From Latrodectus hesperus (taxonomy: Eukaryota > Arthropoda > Arachnida > Araneae > Theridiidae), in NCBI GenBank assembly GCA_037975125.1, contig CM075850.1, positions 67,856,390 to 67,920,389 of the forward strand: a stretch of 64,000 bases of DNA, read 5' to 3'. This document shows positions 20,869-33,547 of this stretch, in pieces. The position numbers and the translations under genes were made by a program. Position 1 is the first letter of the stretch. Every line of letters starts with the position of its first letter. Under the pieces are notes generated by a model. That model made no database searches. It saw only the letters and a list, made by a program, of their open reading frames with translations, and was not told where the DNA came from.

Positions 20869-23290
20869 CTTTCAAAAGTCCGAAAAAGTTCATTATTGAT
20901 TCCGGGGCAACATCCCATATATGCTCTCAAAAAGACTGGTTTTCATTCATTAAACCGTCATCAGGAACTATTCGATGTGCATCCCGCTCCACTGCACTGA
21001 AAGTGAAATGTATTTGAAGTGTAAAAGGCAAAACATCTAATGGAATTGACATAACTTTAGAAAATGTACTTTTTGTTCCTGAACTCAATGGAGAATTTAT
21101 TTCTGTAAAGAATATTGAATTAATTGGATATAGTGTTATTTTTAGAAATAAAAAAGTGCTCATCGAAAACGAGAATGAAAACATTTGTTTGGGCTATCGT
21201 GATGATAGCGGACAATATATTTGTGATTTTGTTCCAAATTGTGAAATTTTCCTTACTGAGAAAAAAATGACTTTGCTTTATGGCACAGGCGACTTGGAAA
21301 TTCCTCTAATAAAGCCTTAAAAGAGCTTGGATTGCCTACCTTTGATAAATTTTGTGAAGTGTGTACTTTTGCCAAACAAAGTGCTTCTCCTATAGGAAAA
21401 GGTCCTAGACGAAGGGCATCCGAAACTATGGCATTAATTCACGCAGATGTTTGTGGCCTTATTGATCCGCCTACGACTACAGGTGAGAGTTGTTTTATGA
21501 CATTAATTGATGATTATTCACGTTTTATGGAAGTTTTTTTGCTGAAAAGAAAAAGGGATGTTGTGAATGAATTAAGATGCTTTTTAAAAGCAAATCATTC
21601 AGTACGGAAAATTAGGTGTGACAATGCTAAAGAATATGTTTATGGTGAACTCATCAAATGTGCTACTAAATTTGGTGTTACTATAGATCCAGTTCCTCCT
21701 TACACCGCACCTTTAAATGGAGTTGCTGAGCGTTCCAATTCGCACATTGCTAGAAAAAGGGTGAGCTTTAATATTTGAAGCAAAACTTAGCAAGAAATTT
21801 TGGAGATTTGCAATTTTAACTGCTGCATACCTAAGAAACAGAACTCCAAGTAGTTCCATAGAAAATTGTACTCCTTATAAATTAAAATATGGTAAAAATC
21901 CCGATCTTCAAAACATTCGAGTATTTGGATGCGATGCACACATGTTGGTTTCTCCCTCTCAAAGGAAGAAATTTGATAAGAAGTCAAGCAGGGTGATATT
22001 TGTGGGATATTCGTCTATGGGATATCGTTTAATGGATCCAGATTCAAAGAGAATAGTGATATAAAGGAACGTTGTATTTAACGAAGAAAGAAAAATGGAT
22101 TTAGAAGATAAAAATATTCTGAATGTGGATTCCATTACTTCGGAAAATGAAGATGATATTGAAGAAATTGGTGGTGAAGAAAATATTACTGAAACAATTA
22201 TTACAGAAGGAATTTGGGAAAGACCTCAAAGGTAAAAGAAACCACCAGTTAAATATTCTGAACCAGAAGTTTATCAAGCAATGGTAATTTTTGACGATTC
22301 ATTATCACTCACAGATTTATCTTCACTCCCAGAGGAAGAACAGAATCTTTGGAAGAAAGCAATAGATGAAGAAATGCAGTCCATAGAAAAGAATGAAGTT
22401 TGGTGTCTTGAAGAATTACCACATGGGAAACGTGCAATTTCATGGAAATGGGTTCTACGAAAAAAACGAGATGGAAAATATAAAGCTCGATTTGTTGCTC
22501 GTGGTTTTATGCAAAGAGAAGGAGTGGATTATGATAAAACATTTTCACCAGTTATCAGTATTCCTGCATTACGTATAGTGTTTACCATTATTCTTCAAGA
22601 AAATTTAAAAGTTTATTCACTGGATGCTAAAACTGCCTTTCTCAATGGTGAATTAAAAGAAAGTACTTACATGGATCAACCAGAAGCATATGATGATAAT
22701 AGTGGAAGGAAGTGCTGGTTTAAGCTATGGATAATAGTGGAAGGAAGCTTATACGGACTTAAGCAGTCACCTCGTCAATGCATATACATCTCATCCTAAT
22801 ATCGTTTATGCTGTAAACTGATTGAGTCAACTTCAAGAACACCCTATTAATAGTGCTTGGAGTGCATTGCAAAGAATTTTGAGATACCTAAAAGGTACTT
22901 CAAATTTAAAACTGGAATATAAAAAGTGTGTGGTGAAAAATTCATGTTTAAATGTCTATGCAGATGCTAATTGGGGTACAAACCCAAATGACAGAAAATC
23001 CATTTCTGGTAACATAATTATGTTTAATAATTGTCCAATATCTTGGTCTTGCCGAAAACAAAATTGTATTGCTTTATCTTCCACAGAAACAGAAATTGCT
23101 GTCCTAAGTAAAGCCATTCAAGATGCATTGTGTTTGAAAAACATTATTTTGGAATTAACTGATATTAAAGAAATTATGGTTTTTGAAGATAAACAAATGA
23201 AAACAACACAGGTCGATTAAAACATGTAGACATTAAATTAAAATTTATTTGAAATTCCTTGAATTGTCATGATATATAAGTGTAACCTAC
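20869..23290 (+). pseudogene. Copia pol (PR-IN-RT-RH), multiply broken
   Basis: Protease active site IIDSGATSH at about 20893. The pre-integrase motif LWHRRLGN follows at about 21270 after a frameshift. Integrase 21332-21778 keeps HADVCG (Asp), RCDNAKEY (Asp) and GVAERSN (Glu). After 21778 the reading moves to another frame (NRTPSSSIENCTPYKLKYG, VFGCDAHMLV) with stops at about 22062 and 22235. RT 22281-22799 keeps ISWKWVLRKKRDGKYKARFV and SLDAKTAFLNGEL. After LYGLKQSPRQ it jumps to the end of RT, so the YVDD catalytic block is deleted. RNase H 22822-23220 keeps VYADANWG and ALSSTETE. It is non-functional as pol. Confidence 0.9.
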
Positions 23291-23345
23291 AAATTGCTGA
23301 TATGTTGTCATTCATGGACTCTTGTTAGAATTTCAATATAAACAA

Positions 23346-24261
23346 ATGATCGAGAAGTTAAAACAGCAAATTTAGATTTAGAATGTGCATATTAATTTTA
23401 ACATAAAATAATTTAACTGCCAAAAACTAATTACATTTTAATGAATATTTTATAATTCAAAGTATTTTGTTTAAATAATTTGAAAAAATATTTTAAAATA
23501 TTTATTCAGATATTCTTAATAGAATATATTTTTATGTATTTAAAATAGCTTGCAAAATTTAAAAATCATTATGAAATGTAATGAAGAAAATCTCAAAGTT
23601 TAGTATTATTAAAATACTATATATTTGTTACAGAGCATCTTATTTTTTTTAAGTAACTTAATGTATATTTTATGTTATTTAAAAACCTAAAAATTTAAAC
23701 TTGAAATTGTGAAGAATAACCATTCATAAAAGACGATGTATTGCTTTTTAGATTTTGTTGCTAGTTTGTGTTTTCATAGATAATTTTAAATGGAATTAGT
23801 TTAAAACCATATTAATATTTAAATCTGTATGACTAAAATACATTAAAGCCTTGTATTGACTACACTTTTAGAATTTTCATTAAATATTATTCATATTTAA
23901 TGCTCAACTTTTGAGCCTCATTAAGAATTTAAAAAAATAATGTAGGTGTAGTCAAGGTATTAGTCTCAAGATTTAAAAGAGATCCTTTACAAATATTGCG
24001 ATTATTAATTTAGCATTCAATTAATGAATGAATTTTTTAAAAATTTAAATCGTCCTAGCTGATTTAAACTAACCATAAAGTGGATATGTTTTGTCTTGTT
24101 TTTTTCATTTTGCTTTTTCTTCTGCTTTATTATTAACATATTAATAGCTTGAATCAATAGAAAATGGTATCTCAAACTGATGCTTTAATTTTTATATAAG
24201 AAATCGTTTTATTAACAAAATAAACCTTGACAGTATTCTCACTCGAGTAGTAAACTAGCTT
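23346..24261. other. AT-rich gene-free stretch
   Basis: Nothing recognised on either strand. Confidence 0.5.
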
Positions 24262-24501
24262 GGCTCTATATTGTCTAATCGTGGCTTCGTCTAGGTTCCA
24301 TTATTGGTGGTTTAAATTGGGCCAATCCTGTATGGTCTACATTCCTTATATAGGACCAACGTGGGTTGACAAGATAGGACCAAGCTTGGCAACTTACATT
24401 AGACCACTCTAGGCGTCTAAGATAGGACCAAACTTGGCTGCCGAAACTAGTCCAATGTAGCTAGCCAAGATAGGACCTATCTTGGCTTATATGTTTGTCT
24501 A
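24262..24501. repeat. Degenerate 24-bp tandem array 1
   Basis: From 24350 six consecutive units of exactly 24 bp can be read, consensus ATAGGACCAANCTTGGCNNC. Examples start ATAGGACCAACGTGGGTTGA, ATAGGACCAAGCTTGGCAAC and ATAGGACCAAACTTGGCTGC. Three looser units precede them. The core CCAANNTTGG is palindromic. In one frame the units encode IGPxLAxx octapeptides, but stop codons interrupt them. Confidence 0.75.
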
Positions 24502-25095
24502 TATTCGGCAATAGCTCAAAATTATAACAAAGGGTATTATTTTAAATTACTAAACTAGAAGGAAGATATTTTAAATTATTGCAATAAATATGTATTTTTT
24601 TATTTAAAGCTGTATTGTTGCACCTTGCATAAGTAAAATAATTGCCATGCTTAAAATGTACTATTTTGCATTACATTTTGATAAACGCAACTGATAAATT
24701 CGTTATTCTTTCAAGCAAAACTTGAAAAAAAATTGTCACTTGCCTTTATTATTAAATAATTTAGCAAAATTTACTAATTATATGATTAAAATCAGATTAT
24801 TTAGAAATTAACATTCAAAAATAACGTGATGTGAAGTAAAAAAACAAGTAAATATTCACTACTTACCAAATGTGGATAAACAAACGAATTAGCATATAAA
24901 TGTAATTATTGTATAAGACATATTATAAATAATACTATTAGCAATATATTCATTTCATTTGTTTAATATTAAAAGAGAATACGTTTCTGCATTGCTTAAC
25001 ACTCATTAACTTAAACTGTCAATTTTTGTGTATAATCACATTTTTTAATTTTACTCTATCTTTATTTCTCTAAATATAATTGGTTCTCCTATTAA

Positions 25096-25096
<1 letters not shown>
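24502..25096. other. AT-rich gene-free stretch
   Basis: Nothing recognised on either strand. Confidence 0.5.

Positions 25097-25155
<59 letters not shown>
25097..25155. repeat. (TA)n microsatellite
   Basis: About 59 bp of TA repeat. Confidence 0.97.
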
Positions 25156-25157
<2 letters not shown>

Positions 25158-26019
25158 TCCAATTAAATTAAAATGTAAATTTTGTTTTCTGCAAGAAGTT
25201 AAATGGAGAATTTATACACTTAAAATCATTTTTCTACTTTTGTGTCTAATCAAGAAAAAAATATTTCTAACTTATATTGAATTGCTGTATATCAGAAAAG
25301 TATCAAAATTTCTATTACACTTACTTAAGATTATTCAGTTAGATATTAACTACAAATTATTCCTGAATATTTTAACTTTAGTTCACATCTCGCTATCAAA
25401 CTTTCAAATATTTTTTTTCTTTACATAAGAGACAAAATTTATTTATGGGTTAAGAATTTTACATTAGTTTTCAACAAAAAATGCCCAGGTGTAAAAATAT
25501 TCTATCCTGAAAATATTAACTAGTCAATAGAACAGCTTATTCTAAAATGTTTACTCTACAAAGTTCATATATTTTTGCAATATAGATAATACATGCGATT
25601 TCTTTATATTTCTAAAATTCAGCTTTAAATTTTGTGATCTTCACTAAAATCACTTAAGCTGCCTCTTCACTATAATTGGTCAAGACTTGAACAGCACCGA
25701 TATAAATTTAGTAATAAAAAATATTACAATAAATAATTTTTTTCACACATGCATACATTATATTTAAAATGTAATCAAAGTTATTTTCAAATTCAACATT
25801 ATTTATTAGTTTCAAAAAGCTTCAAGATTAAATTTATATTTTGGATATGACATCAATTGTTGACTCTTTCAGCTAAAAGAAAATGGTCTTATTATAGACA
25901 AATATTAATTTATATTGTAACTATTCATTTTAATAGTATTTGTTACCATAAAAATTATTATTGAAATGAATAGTTGAAAGAGTAACACATTCTATAAAGA
26001 AGATTTTTGAACAATTTTG
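25156..26019. other. AT-rich gene-free stretch
   Basis: Nothing recognised; open frames are short and without motifs. Confidence 0.5.
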
Positions 26020-26330
26020 GCAAATTTTGGCATGCTCAAGATAGGTAGTAACATGGCTATCTTTATAGGAAAAATAATGCCTTATCATGGCATACTGGGG
26101 AAAATTTGGCCCCCTTGATAAGACCAACCTTGGCTTATTTTGAAATGCCTAATATTGGGAGAACGTGGCGGGCATTATAGGTCATTTCTTATAGGGCTTC
26201 TCTTGGTATATTACATAGTGGGAAAAACTTGACGCCCATTATTGGAGTTATCTTGGCAAGATTGTCAATATTATGCCAGGTTATTTTGTTGCTTGGGCAA
26301 ACATTCGATGGTGAACTTGGCCTTGTTTGC
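26020..26330. repeat. Degenerate 24-bp tandem array 2
   Basis: Same consensus as the array at 24262-24501 but more diverged. TTGATAAGACCAACCTTGGC at about 26113 is the clearest unit, followed at about 24-bp steps by (A)TAGGGCTTCTCTTGGTA, ATAGTGGGAAAAACTTGAC and ATTGGAGTTATCTTGGCA. Spacing slips in places. Confidence 0.55.
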
Positions 26331-27284
26331 TACATCTTGAAGAAGGCTATTTAAATGCTGGCAGGGAATTCGTTGACAAGTCGGATTTAAGATGCCGTCT
26401 TTATACGATGGGACATAGATGAAACATTATCTGACCTTATGGATATTTTAACCTATGAGAATTGTAAACAAAGGCGTAATCATGATCACAATTGAACAAA
26501 AGAAACTATCATTTTATATTTAACTAAATTGCTTTGTTTAAAATGCATAAATTTAAAAATCTCATTAAGTACTGACTGTTTAGTAGTCATACATAAATAT
26601 CTCATTGAACTTTAAAAAAAATATTAATCAACAATAAAAATTGTATTAACACTTTTCTCTACATATACTTTTCTAAGCTTCCCTTTTTACACTTTTCTTT
26701 AAATTTTTTTAAACCTTCACTACTCAAAACTTATATACAGTGCATTCATCAATGTTTCTTATCCATGAACTTTCAAAGTTAAATAATTCAGATAAATCTA
26801 AGTCTAATTAGAAAAAAAGTGCATTCAGGCAATCGTATCCTGTCAGATGACGAAATAATACTATGTCTAAAGGAAGCAGAAAATTTGAAATAATTGGCAA
26901 CTTCAATTATAAAATGTTAACTCAAGGATATATTTATAGTTGCAAAAAATTATAATAGTTAGTAAATATAGTAAATGTAATTGAGTAATATATTGAAGAA
27001 TTTATTTAATTTTCTTAATAAATTGTGAAGGTAACAGAAAAGGAAAGTTTTTCATGAATTAATATATTTAGACAAAATATTTTTAAAAAATGACAAAAGA
27101 AAAATAATATTAAAATCTAAGAGTGCAGGGGATTCAAACAAAACATAAAAAATATATTTTGCATAATCATCTGAATTAATTATCATTTTAAAAACTTAGC
27201 TACAAATAAAATCCCAAATAAGAATTTATTGTGAAATCTAGAATCTACTAAGTAAAATATGGCAACTTGAAAAATATCAGTCAG
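26331..27284. other. AT-rich gene-free stretch
   Basis: Nothing recognised. Confidence 0.5.
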
Positions 27285-27460
27285 AAAAGCGGTCTATTAT
27301 TAATCTAGTAAAACAATTATTTTCTTACAGCAAACTTGAAATAAATCTAAAGCATTCATTGGACAATGTGTGAGAATTGCTGCAACTCGAGTTGTGATGT
27401 CACGTAATGTTAAATCTATGTGAATTGCTCCTACTGGAACAGAGTCAACTTTAATGTAAT
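27285..27460 (-). repeat. Dispersed repeat, copy 2
   Basis: Reverse-complement partner of 18110-18260. On the minus strand it reads TTTAACATTACGTGACATCA and then, 75-100 bp on, GTTTGCTGTAAGAAAAT. The CRE is mutated here (TGACATCA). Confidence 0.5.
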
Positions 27461-27938
27461 AAAGGCTTAAATTACATGATGTTATCTTTTGACAGGATTT
27501 GATAAGAACGTTGCTATATCAATACCCCAATAAAAGAATGATATGCTTATGATTCACAGATTTAGATTTTGGTTAAAGCACATTTTAAAAAATATGAGCA
27601 TGGTATGTCTACACATAAAAGGAATAAAAACTAATTATTAGTAAAATATGAAAAATATACATAAATATAAAAGTGTACAGGAATATACACCCCTTACTGG
27701 AAATGATTTTAAGTTTATCTTATTTCAATGATCGGTCTCTTAAAATATTTTTACTCATTTGCTTGATTTTGTAGAAGGTACATCAGATGCACAATAAAAA
27801 ATTGGTAAAATTTTTCTTTGCCAAGATGATTTTTGTCAGTTGATAGATCTGTAAAATACATGCAGATTTAATTCTGTCTTAAAAATAAAATTTTTCTTCT
27901 GTTTTCAATAGAATTTAATGTAATCCTATAAAAGGTAG

Positions 27939-27980
27939 TAGCTGGAAAGTGCAAGAAAGTAATCTTGCACTTTCCAGCTA
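27939..27980. repeat. Perfect 18-bp hairpin
   Basis: Arms TAGCTGGAAAGTGCAAGA and TCTTGCACTTTCCAGCTA are exact reverse complements around a 6-base loop (AAGTAA). Pairing does not extend outward. Possibly a palindrome-forming insertion scar or a small structured RNA; there is no other evidence of function. Confidence 0.9.
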
Positions 27981-29341
27981 TTAAGTCCTCTACTATGTGG
28001 TATCAAAATGGTTCACCTTGACAAGTAAATGGTAGGACTGTGTTCTTCGGAGCTAAGGATCACAGGTTCTATCATGATCTTCTACAGAAAATAAATGTTA
28101 GTTTCAGCATTTTGCATGCATGCCTTTTAGGTGAGCATTTGATAATCTTTCTAGTTTTCTTTCTTATAAGGATGACAAATGAAAGCTTCACATAGTTGTT
28201 ACCAAACTTTACAACGCTTTTGAATGATGTGTCATCATCTTTGCTAATAACCTTGTATATCAATCTCATTGCAATTTGTAAAAAAATACTTAATGAAAAA
28301 TACATAAAAATTTTTCAACCGATTTATAAATAAAAAAACATTTAACAATAAACATTTGAAACTCACTTTAAGATATAAAAGTACACTAAAACGTTTTTAC
28401 AAGTTTAATGTAATTATGCATCATATTTATAATATTATTGAAATTGTACTTCTTCTCTGCAGAAACTGTATGTTACATTGTTCCTTAAATAAATTTAATG
28501 CATGGAATTCTTAAATTTGAGGAAACGGAAATCTCCCTGTTTCTACCAGCATATACCATTAATTGTGTATAATTTAAAAACCATAAATATGTCATTTAGA
28601 ACTTCCAAAGAAAGAATATTTTACTATTACTGAAAGTTTAAAATTATTAAATAATTATTTCAAAACGTTTTCATTAAACAGTAATGTAGAAAGGAGGTCG
28701 GTATGAATTACACACATGATTAATGTATAAATAAACAATTGTTTTTTGTTGTTTCCAATACTTCAAAGATCTAGCGGCTACTACATTAGATCCATGACGC
28801 CGTGAACACCAGCGAAGTCCAGCACATGTAGTGAACTTGCGGAAACATCCGCCAGAGTGAGCCCCAAACATTCCAGGATGTGACATTCCAGGTTGCATTT
28901 ATTGCACAATGAAAAGACCTTGCACGAAAAGACCTTGCGATTCGAATTAAGTGATTTTCATTTCGTTTTTGTAATGGTAGTTGTGCATAGTTGCGTTTAT
29001 ATAATTTTGTTTTTAAGTTTCTAATGCTATGATTTTTATAATGAAATTTGGTTTACGCAATTAGCACTTATTTTAATGTTCATTGAAATGAATTATTTTC
29101 ATAAAAGGCAAATCAGCTAATAAAAGAGGTAATCAACTATTTAAAGATATAATATATATATGTGAGCTTCCTCATTCAATTATATTTTATTGTGAGTTCA
29201 ACAGTTATATATTTGATTAAAGAAATGAAGATATTGAAAAAAAGTGAAAAATGTTTTCTTCCTTTCGATACAGAAGAACTGATGTATACAGATGTTTCAC
29301 AAAAATTTCTTCTTAAGAATGCATTTTTATAGAACAAAGTA
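27981..29341. other. Gene-free stretch with one GC-richer patch
   Basis: Mostly AT-rich. About 28770-28930 is markedly GC-richer (GACGCCGTGAACACCAGCGA and neighbours); the minus-strand frame across it, 28674-28898, matches nothing I recognise. It could be part of an old mobile element. Confidence 0.4.
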
Positions 29342-30748
29342 CACTGCCCGAAGTTGAAATTGCAACACCAAGAAGGAGTATCTAGAAAAGGACGAAACTC
29401 GGCAAACAAACTGAGACAGCAACGAGCAATAAGTGATCTGAATTTCGAAATGACATGCGTAATACAGAGAACAGGGTCGGGCCAGTAGGTTGCAGAACCA
29501 CCTTGGATGGCGATACACGAAGAAACATGTCTAGGCACAGAGTCAATGAGAAAACGGATGAGAAATGGCTCTCCATTTTCTATCAACCATTTGCCAAAGT
29601 GCGTCTTCTGAAGGAGGCGGTAGCAGGGTATGCAAATGACGTCCAATCATATCCCAAACCAATTCGACTAGTGAGAGATTTGGTGAGTACGGTGGACAGG
29701 AAAACAGCTCTACACCTTGCAAGACATGTAAGTTGATGCCATCAATGTACGGTTGGGTGTTATTCTGCTGATAAAGGACACTGGGCATAAATGAAGGAGG
29801 GGAGTATCACTGGCCGCAGCACATCATCCACGTACCGTCGGAGTGTCATAGTGTCGTGAATACGAACTAGAGGTGATCCGGAATAGAATGCAATAGTGCA
29901 CCAAACCATGATGCTGGGTTTTCACGTGGTCAGGGGTTCCACAATTGTTGCAGGATTGGACTTGTTCCCATGTCAATGCAACACACGTACGCGGCAACTA
30001 TCACTGAAGAAACAGAAGCATGACTCATCAGAGAAGACGATCCTGTGCTATTCAGTCGTCCACATCGCTATAATTCGGCACCATTCCAGCCGTTGGTGTC
30101 TATGCTCCGGGGTCAATGACAGTTTTCTTAACGGAAGATATGAGCACAGACGACTAGCATCCAATCAATGGCAAATGGTTTTGTTGAATGGGGGCACCCA
30201 GTGCCTTGCACATGCTGCAGAATTTCGGTAGACGTACTTTGCATGGCCGCCATCACCTCCCGTTGGATGCATGGATCCAAGCGTGTTGACATGACTCTGG
30301 CTGCATCGGTACCCCCAAATATTCCACAGTTGCTAGTTACAACCATCTTCACCACAGCTGATGCACTGTGGCCGCATCCAGGTGCCTGTCAGCTGGGATT
30401 TGCCATAATATATATTTAAGACCAACCTGCCCTTCTCAGGTCGATCATCATGCTCCTCGTAAACTCGTCTGTCTTCTAGAAATGATTCCATCGACGATGG
30501 TCTGACATTCTCTGCTATTACAGGCATCCTTTACGACAAGAATAAACTTTCAATGATTATTTTCCAAGTAGCAATAACGGCACGAATGTTGCCCACTCTG
30601 CCAGTTCCTCACCTTATATTTTATTTTAAGTGCGCAGGAGAGTAGCGCCTTTCATTTCAGTTGCATAAGTTTCAGGGTGTCTACCCTGAAACTTGCTTAA
30701 TTTTTTAGCCACTCCTTCTCTATGTAGCATTTTCAATGTCGGACAGTG
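29342..30748 (-). mobile_element. Tc1-type transposon with terminal inverted repeats
   Basis: About 1.41 kb between TA dinucleotides, the Tc1/mariner target site. Left end CACTGCCCGAAGTTGAAATT and the inverted right end CACTGTCCGACATTGAAAAT match over about 38 bp, continuing to a shared GAAGGAGT. The transposase is on the minus strand and is decayed. A 3' fragment of the same family lies at 50560-50875. Confidence 0.88.
29460..30350 (-). pseudogene. Tc1-family transposase, degenerate
   Basis: Read on the minus strand through several frames. A LTPEHRRLRLEWCR stretch (about 30090) is typical of Tc1 transposases. IVFSDESCF carries the first catalytic Asp. VLYQQNNTQPY replaces the usual QQDN, so the second catalytic Asp is Asn. 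SPNLSLVELVWDMIGRHL carries the Glu. The N-terminal DNA-binding part is barely recognisable and stops and frameshifts are present. It cannot be active. Confidence 0.85.
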
Positions 30749-30929
30749 TATATAAAAATATTTTAAAAATATAGAAAATGAAGCTGAAGAAACAGTTACG
30801 CAACAGTCATTGATAAGTATCAAATATGTATTTACGTACACCAAGGGAAAAATTACGAAAAAGGAAGGATATAAAGATGGCTAAAACATGGTTCTTAGCT
30901 ACCGTTTGGTAATGTATAAATAAAACATG

Positions 30930-31420
30930 AGGTTTCCTTCCAATAACATCATGGACAGTAAGTTGAGGTGGTCCTTGAGTTGTAGCCTAAACGGGAGATT
31001 TGAATTTCAAGTTTCTGTAACTGGAGATCGCGCTTTGGTAAAGTTATCCTTCCAAGACGGTATTCGAGCAAACTTCGTTTTTATGGAAGAAAAATCATGG
31101 TTACACCACACCCTTGCTGTTCAGCAGCTACTGGAAAGAAAAGATATTACTCTAAGGGAATAGTCATTATATTCCCCTGATTTAAATCACACAAGACATG
31201 CGTGGGATGCTTTGGGGAAACACCTTGAAGACCGATTACATTCTCCAAAGAATAGCTGATAATTGAAACAGATACTGAATTAGGAATGGGTACTGTTACC
31301 ACAAATACTATTGGACCATCCGGTGCTCAGTATGAAGGAGCGATGATGAGCAACCATTGTAATACAGGGAGGGCGTATTCCATACTGAGGAACACCTGTT
31401 ATCGTATTTCCTCTTGTACA
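30930..31420 (+). pseudogene. Second Tc1-type transposase fragment
   Basis: C-terminal half only. GIRANFVFMEEKSWLHHTLA corresponds to the usual FMDDNARPH region with the catalytic Asp changed. LLERKDIT follows, then in another frame YSPDLNHTRHAWDALGKHLE and LLPQILLDHPVLSMKERC. A different Tc1 lineage from the neighbour at 29342-30748 and in opposite orientation. Confidence 0.8.
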
Positions 31421-32748
<1,328 letters not shown>

Positions 32749-33356
32749 TGTACCGAGCTTCACAGGTTCGTGTCGATTGAGAGTTGAATAAAGCAACCAC
32801 TTAATGAACACAAGACTTTTATTCGTAAGAACTTCACTAAATAAACGAAATTCCCGCTGTAACAGTCACAATTATACAGCTACAATTCGTCAGATATAAT
32901 AAAAAAAACAGCTTCCAATAACAGGTCTCAAATACCTCAGACAGAGAACAACTAGCAGTCACAACTATTCGTCTTCACTCACTGACTGTCTTCACAAAAC
33001 TCTACTACTATTCCATGTCGGGCTGCGGTATTTATACCTGACTTGGCGGAGAAATCTACCAATTTCGCCAAGGCTCTGGAAGCTTCTAGGCTATCTCGAA
33101 AAATATTGGTCCTAGAGCTTAGGTGATGGATGTTTCCAGAAGTATCGATTTCTCGCCAAGTCGCCAAAAATCTCGCCAACCGTCGCCAAGTCGCCAAGAA
33201 TCTCGCCAACTGTCGCCAAGTCGCCAAATCATTAGGAAATCCGCTTTTAAACTACAACACGTCTAAATACCGCAATTTTTGCCCAAAATGTGAGAATTTC
33301 TGATCTGTCTGAGATATTTTAAGACAAATATAATCATTATTTACAAATTTGTAACA
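32749..33356 (-). repeat. 3' LTR of gypsy element 2
   Basis: 608 bp. Carries the TTGGCGA array, a TATAAATA box and AATAAA in the minus-strand sense, as in element 1. Confidence 0.95.
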
Positions 33357-33359
33357 TTG

Positions 33360-33368
33360 CCCCCTCTC
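33360..33368 (-). promoter_or_regulatory. Polypurine tract of gypsy element 2
   Basis: GAGAGGGGG on the minus strand followed by CAA and the LTR start TGTTAC. Confidence 0.8.
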
Positions 33369-33547
33369 AAGGACTGCACGTCCCGGGCAGTACAATCCCC
33401 TGATAGGAGGCCAAATTTAATATAAAAGAATTTACATTTCAAGAGGATACAGAGCACATTACATACACAAGCAACTAAAAATACAAGAAAATAGAAAAGA
33501 TTAAAATTATCTATACTATTTACAAACAGACCATGGTCTACTGATTT

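Larger units (their letters stand above)
19702..23345 (+). mobile_element. Ty1/copia element, decayed
   Basis: Gag, protease, integrase, reverse transcriptase and RNase H blocks appear in copia order. A possible 5' LTR runs from about 19702 (TGTTGTAAAT) to 19981, with a TATA box (CTATAAATA) near 19858. The end of that region (ATTCATGGAC...TTGTT...AGAATTTCAA) recurs at about 23310-23340, suggesting a truncated 3' LTR directly after pol. LTR borders are tentative; the coding identification is firm. Confidence 0.75.

Noticed and set aside
20927..21184. Minus-strand frame in the copia pol region
   Set aside because: Shadow of the pol pseudogene.
24262..24501. CRISPR-like array
   Set aside because: Repeat units are contiguous without spacers, diverged, and the genome is eukaryotic.
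29896..30231. Plus-strand frames within the Tc1 element (29455-29736, 29896-30231, 30168-30419)
   Set aside because: Antisense of the transposase remnant.
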